DNA of 64,000 bases from Mobilicoccus caccae. GTDB taxonomy: Bacteria; Actinomycetota; Actinomycetes; Actinomycetales; Dermatophilaceae. Where the stretch lies: NCBI RefSeq assembly GCF_030161635.1, contig NZ_BSUO01000001.1, positions 1,407,199-1,471,198 of the forward strand. Direction: 5' to 3'. Position numbers and translations under genes: made by a program. Under the pieces are notes generated by a model. It had not been told where the DNA came from and made no database searches. It saw only the letters and a program-made list of their open reading frames with translations. Below are positions 58,894 through 64,000 of this stretch, piece by piece (position 1 is the first letter of the stretch; each line of letters opens with the position of its first letter).

Positions 58894-60365
58894 CACAGCT
58901 CCTTCGGTTCGATGGGGTCCCCGACGTCGCCCTGCGGGTGCCGGTGTCCCCCGATGGCGGCGTTCTTGCGTCCGTACAGGTAGTAGAAGCCGAGCACGAC
59001 GGCCAGCCACACGAAGAACGTGATCCAGGTGAACAGGGACAGCCCGTAGAGGATGTAGGCGCAGGCGGCGATCGCGAGGACGGGCGTCACCGGGTAGCCG
59101 GGAACGCGGAACGGGCGGTGCAGATCAGGGTGGGTGCGACGCAGCACCATGACGCCGGCGGCGACCACGGTGAAGGCCACCAGCGTGCCGATCGAGACCG
59201 TGTCCCACAGGTACCCGGCCGGGACGAGGCCGGCGATGGTGGCGATGACGGCGGAGGCGACCACGGTGTTGAAGTTCGGGGTCATCGTCCGCGGGTTCAC
59301 GTGCGCGAACCGGCGCGAGATCATCCCGTCGCGGCCCATGGCGAACAGGATGCGGGTCTGGCCGTACAGGGTGACCAGGGTGACCGAGAAGATCGAGATG
59401 ACAGCGCCGGCCGACAGGACCATCGCCGGGATCTCCGACCCGGTGAGGTTGCGCAGGATGACCGCCAGACCGGCGCTCTTCTGCTCCTCGGTGGAGAACT
59501 CCGACAGCGGCTGGGAGCCGACGCCGGCGGCCGCCACGAGCAGGTACACGGTGATGACGACGACCAGGGCCGCGATGAGCGCGCGCGGCAGAGCCTTCTG
59601 CGGGTCCTTCACCTCTTCACCGGCGGTGGCCACGGCGTCCAGACCGATGAACGAGAAGAAGATCGTGCCGGCCGCAGTGCTGATACCGGCGGCGCCCGCG
59701 GCCCAGAAGTTGTCGAACCGCACGATGTCGAAGGACATGAACGCGATGACCGCGAACATGATGAGGACACCCAGCTTGATGAGCACCATGATCGTGTTCA
59801 CCGCCGCCGACTCCGTCGCGCCCTTGAGCAGCAGGAGCATGCAGAGGAACACGAGGACGACCGCGGGAAGGTTGATGATGCCTGTCGCCGACCCCTCGAA
59901 CGGGATCGGCCCGTAGGACAGCGCCTGAGGCAGAGCCCACCCGAACAGACCGTTGGTCAACTCGTTGAAGTAGCCACTCCACCCGACCGCGACCGCCGAC
60001 GTGGACACGCCGTACTCCAGGAGCACGCAGGCGGCGATGACCATCGCCATCCCCTCGCCCATCGTGTGGTAGGCGTACGAATACGTCGACCCACTGACCG
60101 GGATCGCCGCGGCCAACTCCGCGTAGCAGACCACCGACAGACCCGCCGCGATACCGGCGATGAGGAACGACATGAGCACCGCAGGACCGGCGTCCGGCAC
60201 AGCCTCCTGCAGGACGAAGAAGATGCCGGTGCCGACCGTGGCACCCACACCGAACATCGTCAGCTGAAAGGTACCGATCGACCGCTTGAGATGCCCGGCC
60301 TCGTCCGAACCCGACGTGATCTCGGACAAGGGCTTTCGCCGCAGAATCTGATCTCTGAGTCCCAT
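58893..60365 (-). CDS. Amino-acid permease of the APC superfamily (CAT type)
   Basis: 490 aa, about 12-14 membrane helices. N-terminal consensus LTMFGVGATVGTGIFFVLQE, PVSGSTYSYAYHTMGEG, FFSFIGLDAVATAGEEVKDPQKALPRALI and the end YLLVAAAGVGSQPLSEF; closest in pattern to cationic amino-acid transporters. Takes up an amino acid, probably basic, in symport or exchange. Translationally coupled to the universal stress gene. Confidence 0.92.
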   Translation of the reverse strand: MGLRDQILRRKPLSEITSGSDEAGHLKRSIGTFQLTMFGVGATVGTGIFFVLQEAVPDAGPAVLMSFLIAGIAAGLSVVCYAELAAAIPVSGSTYSYAYHTMGEGMAMVIAACVLLEYGVSTSAVAVGWSGYFNELTNGLFGWALPQALSYGPIPFEGSATGIINLPAVVLVFLCMLLLLKGATESAAVNTIMVLIKLGVLIMFAVIAFMSFDIVRFDNFWAAGAAGISTAAGTIFFSFIGLDAVATAGEEVKDPQKALPRALIAALVVVITVYLLVAAAGVGSQPLSEFSTEEQKSAGLAVILRNLTGSEIPAMVLSAGAVISIFSVTLVTLYGQTRILFAMGRDGMISRRFAHVNPRTMTPNFNTVVASAVIATIAGLVPAGYLWDTVSIGTLVAFTVVAAGVMVLRRTHPDLHRPFRVPGYPVTPVLAIAACAYILYGLSLFTWITFFVWLAVVLGFYYLYGRKNAAIGGHRHPQGDVGDPIEPKEL

Positions 60366-60488
60366 CAGAAGGGCTCACTTCCTCGTGACTGCCGATGAGT
60401 GGACGGCAGAAGCATGTCACTCCGAGAGGCCTCTCGCGGGCGTTTGGGCCAGCCAGGTTTCTGCCCGATCGGACCCCCTGCAGACAGC

Positions 60489-60524
60489 CGCGAGCCGCCA
60501 CCCCACAGGGGGTGACGGCTCGCG
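60489..60524 (-). terminator. Hairpin between glnA1 and the permease gene
   Basis: CGCGAGCCG pairs with CGGCTCGCG, and CACCCC with GGGGTG further in (one mismatch). On the minus strand it follows glnA1 and the repeated segment, so it is a likely end of the glnA1 message. Confidence 0.6.
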
Positions 60525-60566
60525 TCGGACAGAAGCGCAGACCTCAGCTGGCATGCCCGATCCGGA

Positions 60567-60760
60567 TCAGATGTCGTACCTGATGACGCCACTGACTGCA
60601 CCTCGGGCTACAGCAGGATGCTCGCTCCGCTGCGCTCCTACCTCCGCCCTCGCCTTGTCAGATGTCGTACCTGATGACGCCACTGACTGCACCTCGGGCT
60701 ACGGCAGGATGCTCGCTCCGCTGCGCTCCTACCTCCGCCCTCGCCTTGTCAGATGTCGTA
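60567..60760. repeat. 91-bp tandem duplication reaching into the glnA1 3' end
   Basis: Copy 1 at 60567-60657 and copy 2 at 60658-60748 differ at one position (CTACAG versus CTACGG). A third, partial copy of 12 bases (60749-60760) is the last codons and stop of glnA1. The repeated unit thus carries a copy of the glnA1 end and about 80 bases of downstream sequence. It holds no convincing gene. Confidence 0.92.
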
Positions 60761-62172
60761 GTACATCTCGAACTCGTACGGATGCGGACGCGCCCGCAGC
60801 GGCGCGACCTCGTTCTCCCGCTTCCAGTCGATCCACGTCCGGATCAAGTCCTCGCTGAACACCTCACCCTCCAGGAGGAACTCGTGGTCCTCCTCGAGCG
60901 CGTCCAGCACCGCGTCCAACGTGAACGGCACCTGGTCGATGTTCGCGTGCTCCTCCGGGGAAGCTCGTACAAGTCCTTGTCGATCGGCTCCGGCGGCTCG
61001 ATGCGGTTACGGATCCCGTCCAGACCGGCCATCAGCTGCGCCGCGAACGCCAGGTAGGGGTTGGCCGAGGGGTCCGGGATGCGGAACTCGATGCGCTTCG
61101 CCTTGGGCGAGGCACCCGCGACCGGGATGCGGATACACGCCGACCGGTTACGGGCCGAGTACACCAGGTTGACCGGAGCCTCGAAGCCCGGAACCAGGCG
61201 GTGGTAGGAGTTGGCCGAGGGGTTGGTGAACGCGAGCAGCGCGGGCGCGTGCTTGAGCAGACCACCGATGTACCAGCGCGCGATGTCCGACAGGCCGCCG
61301 TACCCCTGCTCGTCGTAGAACAGCGGCTCGCCGTCCTTCCACAACGACTGGTGGGTGTGCATGCCCGAGCCGTTGTCGCCGAACAGCGGCTTCGGCATGA
61401 ACGTCGCGCTCTTGCCGTACTCCCACGCGGTGTTCTTGATGACGTACTTGAACTTCATGACGTCGTCGCCGGCGTGCAGCAACGTGCCGAAGCGGTAGTT
61501 GATCTCCTGCTGGCCGGCGGTGCCGACCTCGTGGTGGCTGCGCTCGACCTCCAGGCCCACCGTGGCCAGGTTCAGGCACATCTTGTCGCGGATGTCGGCG
61601 AAGTGGTCGACCGGCGGCACCGGGAAGTAGCCGCCCTTGAACGCGGTCTTGTACCCGCGGTTGCCGCCCTCCTCCTCACGGCCGGTGTTCCACGCAGCCT
61701 CGACCGAGTCGAGCTTGTAGAACGTCGACTGCGCGTTGTTCTCGAACCGGATGTCGTCGAAGACGTAGAACTCCGCCTCGGCGCCGAAGAACGCGGTGTC
61801 CGCGATCCCCGTCGACTGCAGGTAGGCCTCGGCGCGAGAGGCGATGTTGCGCGGATCGCGACCGTACGGCTCGTCGGTGAACGGGTCGACGATGGAGAAG
61901 TTCATGATGAGCGTCTTCTCCACCCGGAACGGGTCGAGGTAGGCGGTCTTGACGTCGGGAACGAGCTTCATGTCAGACTCGTGGATCGCCTGGAACCCAC
62001 GGATCGAGGAGCCGTCGAAGGCCTGCCCCTCGGTGAAGAAGTCCAGATCGACGGACTTGGCGGGAACGTTGAAGTGCTGCATGACACCCGGCAGGTCACA
62101 GAACCGGATGTCGACGAACTGGACGTCCTCGTCCTCGATGAACTGCAGGACCTCTTCAGGGCTGGTGAACAC
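60749..62172 (-). CDS. glnA: Glutamine synthetase type I (GlnA1), frame broken once
   Basis: 474 aa with one base restored, the exact usual length. Makes glutamine from glutamate and ammonia; a dodecamer. GTG start at 62172 after AGGAGG. Motifs: [89 protein letters not shown] and [17 protein letters not shown]. The adenylylation tyrosine is in IDKDLYELP, so GlnE can act on it. The frame breaks just after this, at the G4 run 60958-60961; one base more gives [20 protein letters not shown]. Confidence 0.95.
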
Positions 62173-62316
62173 ACCGACCTCCTCGTGCGGGGGACGCCTT
62201 GGCGGCGTCGGCTGTCGAGGTCGACTTTAGTCAGTGGCGGTTAACCCATCGTCACCGCCGTGTTTCGACCATGTTTCGCGGCCCGGTCCTCCCAGCCCGC
62301 CCGCGAAGGGTCGGGA

Positions 62317-62322
62317 TAGGCT
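62317..62322 (+). promoter_or_regulatory. -10 box of the RDD gene, leaderless type
   Basis: TAGGCT, then 7 bases, then the ATG at 62330. Confidence 0.5.
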
Positions 62323-62329
62323 GACACGC

Positions 62330-62794
62330 ATGGTCGACCGTCGTGACATCGGATCCTGGCTGTCCGGACCCCCGGTCGACGTCGACCGCGACCACTACCC
62401 CGGACGATCACTGGGGTTGCCGGAGCAGGGCCCCGGATCCATCGCGCCCTTCGGCCGGCGCATCGTCGCCCTCCTGGTCGACGGCACGATCTGCCAGGTC
62501 ATCGCCATGGGCCTGTTCGGCTACCGGCAGGGCGTCGGCGGACCGGCCGTGTTCACCCCGACACTCGTCTTCCTCGCCCTGCACCTGATCATGGTCGCCA
62601 CCGGCGGCTACACCATCGGACACCGCCTGCTGGGTCTGCGCGTCGTCCGCGTCGACGGAGGATGGGCGGGCCCGGTGGCCGCGCTCAAGCGCACCGTGCT
62701 CTTCGCCCTGCTGATCCCGGTGCTCATCATGGACCGGGATCAGCGTGGGTTGCACGACAAGCTGAGCGGAACCGTGCTGGTCAAGCAGCGCTGA
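62330..62794 (+). CDS. RDD-family membrane protein
   Basis: 154 aa. Three membrane helices: RRIVALLVDGTICQVIAMGLF, FTPTLVFLALHLIMVATGGY and TVLFALLIPVLIM. Family residues: R and D in FGRRIVALLVDG, GYTIGHRLLGLRVVRVDG, and RGLHDKLSGTVLV. Unknown function, possibly transport or ion homeostasis. It is adjacent to and divergent from glnA1 in many actinobacteria, as here. Confidence 0.92.
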   Translation: MVDRRDIGSWLSGPPVDVDRDHYPGRSLGLPEQGPGSIAPFGRRIVALLVDGTICQVIAMGLFGYRQGVGGPAVFTPTLVFLALHLIMVATGGYTIGHRLLGLRVVRVDGGWAGPVAALKRTVLFALLIPVLIMDRDQRGLHDKLSGTVLVKQR

Positions 62795-62851
62795 CCGGTC
62801 GGCCGGTGCTGCGAGACCGACGAGTGCCGTCCCGAACGGGAAGCGATCGGG

Positions 62852-63622
62852 TCAGCGGAACTGCGCGCCGCGGCCCATGGTGCGGGCGCGGTTGGGGTCC
62901 ATGCCCTTGGGCACCGGGGGACGCTGACCGCCGAGAGCGCGCAAGCGGCGGTCGACCTCGCTGACCTCGGTCTTGGTCAGGGTCTTGGGCAGCTTGCCCA
63001 TGCGGCGCGTGACGTCGCGGGGAGGCAGGACCTCCTCGCCGGCGCGGCTGCTCGCGGTGCCCGTGCCGATGCGGTACAGCGTGACCGGCACATTGGGGGT
63101 CAGCCGCTGCACCTTGCGCTTCTCGGTGAGCAGGAGCTTCTGAGCACGCGCCTGCGGACCCTCGCCGATGAGGACGACCCCGGGGCGACCGACGGCGCGG
63201 AAGACCATCGCCGCATCCTGCAGGTTCTGACCGCGACCGCCCTCGACGGCCACCGGCTCCTCCTTGTAGCTCCACCCACGCCGCAGGCCCTGGAGAACGG
63301 CCCCGGCTGCTCCTGGCTGTCCATCCAGGGCGCCGTAGGCGGCGCGTTCCGCCCGACGGGTGAGGAAGACGAACGCCGCGAGCAACCCCAGCGGGAGGAA
63401 GACGACACTCCAATAGATGGGGTGGCCGACGGCCAGACCGATGAGCAGACCGACGGCGACGATGACGAGCGCGATGCCCGCCATCTTGAGCGCGATCTGC
63501 GGGTCGTCGCGCTTGGCCAGACCGTAGATCTGACGGAGCTTCTCGAACCGCTGCTTCTTCGGCTTCTTGGGCTTCTTCGGCTTGGCGGCGGTGGCGCCCT
63601 TGGAGGCGGACGAGCGGGCCAT
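62852..63622 (-). CDS. DUF4191 family membrane protein
   Basis: 256 aa. A lysine/proline-rich start (KPKKPKKPKKQRFEKLRQIY), two membrane helices (MAGIALVIVAVGLLIGLAVG, VVFLPLGLLAAFVFL), then a soluble part with VAVEGGRGQNLQDAAMVFRAVG and KTEVSEVDRRLRAL. Fits DUF4191, usually encoded just downstream of lipA in actinobacteria. Start ATG at 63622, with AAGGAG 12 bases upstream, a rather long spacing. Role unknown. Confidence 0.9.
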   Translation of the reverse strand: MARSSASKGATAAKPKKPKKPKKQRFEKLRQIYGLAKRDDPQIALKMAGIALVIVAVGLLIGLAVGHPIYWSVVFLPLGLLAAFVFLTRRAERAAYGALDGQPGAAGAVLQGLRRGWSYKEEPVAVEGGRGQNLQDAAMVFRAVGRPGVVLIGEGPQARAQKLLLTEKRKVQRLTPNVPVTLYRIGTGTASSRAGEEVLPPRDVTRRMGKLPKTLTKTEVSEVDRRLRALGGQRPPVPKGMDPNRARTMGRGAQFR

Positions 63623-63638
63623 CGTGGGGTGGTACTCC

Positions 63639-64000
63639 TTAGTGCGAGGTGGTCGGGGCCAGGCGACGCTCGACGAGCGTGGCCGCCTCCTGGCGGGCGT
63701 GGTCGTCGGCCGAGGCCGCGAGGTGCTGCAGATGGGCGGGGAGGTCGCGACCGGCGCGGCGCATCGCCTGCGCCCACAGCCGCCCCGCACGGTAGGACGA
63801 GCGGACCAGCGGCCCGGCCATCACGCCGAGGAACCCGATGTCCTCGGCGAAGTCGGACCAGGCCACGAACTCCTCGGGCTTGACCCAGCGGTCGATCGGG
63901 TGGTGCAGCTTGGAGGGGCGCAGGTACTGCGTGATCGTGAGGATGTCGCAGCCCGCCTCGCGCAGGTCGCGGATGGCCTGCTCGATCTCGTGCTCCTCCT
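63639..64000 (-). CDS. lipA: Lipoyl synthase LipA, C-terminal part (window edge)
   Basis: The visible 120 residues are the end of the radical-SAM enzyme that adds sulfur to octanoyl groups on E2 and H proteins. Family sequence: [62 protein letters not shown]. The cluster-binding cysteines lie beyond the window. The tail after RSSYRAG (about 38 residues) is longer than in E. coli. It serves the pyruvate dehydrogenase whose E1 is also in this window. Confidence 0.96.
   Translation of the reverse strand, partial: EEHEIEQAIRDLREAGCDILTITQYLRPSKLHHPIDRWVKPEEFVAWSDFAEDIGFLGVMAGPLVRSSYRAGRLWAQAMRRAGRDLPAHLQHLAASADDHARQEAATLVERRLAPTTSH

Noticed and set aside
60385..61057. Plus-strand frames through the 91-bp repeat
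   Set aside because: They repeat the same residues in shifted frames and run antisense into glnA1; no start signal.

Overview
The window is chromosomal DNA of a high-GC Gram-positive bacterium (Actinomycetota, most likely Micrococcales). Pointers: strongly G/C-biased third codon positions; the fasR-fabD-fabH-acpP-fabF cluster with a DUF3145 gene beside it; DUF3052, DUF4191 and CdsZ families; polyphosphate glucokinase; a GlnE/GlnA1/GlnA2 set; a DosR/DosS-type two-component system; and many genes whose -10 box (TANNNT) lies 6-7 nt before the start codon, as in leaderless actinobacterial transcripts. I saw no phage, insertion sequence, CRISPR array or plasmid function. Genus cannot be fixed from this alone.

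Layout. 0-2.4 kb: 3' part of dnaG, a conserved partner gene, tRNA-Asn and a CAT-anticodon tRNA. 2.4-15.2 kb: the most unusual block. It is a compact type VII (ESX-like) secretion locus: two WXG100 proteins, an EccB-like anchor, a three-ATPase EccC and a divergently read EccD. Downstream of eccC the same strand continues with a membrane-anchored beta-propeller protein, a secreted GH26 glycosidase and a catalytically degenerate GH26 paralogue, the last three joined by ATGA overlaps. A secreted VldE-like protein lies on the other side. 15.3-21.7 kb: DUF3145 and the type II fatty-acid synthesis cluster with its regulator. 21.9-29.4 kb: cold-shock protein, glycerophosphodiesterase, aceE, fdhD, DUF3052, AhpE-type peroxiredoxin and an MTHFR-like protein. 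29.5-39.6 kb: EEP-family protein, EamA exporter, tRNA-Val, hydrolase, Nif3-like protein, cdsZ, RNase HI-phosphatase fusion, RNB exonuclease, SGNH hydrolase and RNase P RNA. 39.7-49.6 kb: old-yellow-enzyme reductase with a divergent padR pair, fumC, TenA-like protein, siderophore-interacting protein, GuaB1, ppgK, map and small genes. 49.8-64 kb: glnA2-glnE, a DosR/DosS and universal-stress-protein block with an amino-acid permease, glnA1, RDD protein, DUF4191 and the 3' part of lipA.

A caution for users of this annotation: ten recognisable genes, several of them housekeeping (dnaG, aceE, glnE, glnA1), are interrupted by what looks in every case like one missing G or C inside a short G or C run, most often a run of five. 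Adding one base restores a full-length frame each time. This pattern points to homopolymer errors in the assembly rather than gene decay, so these loci are given as single genes with the break stated.
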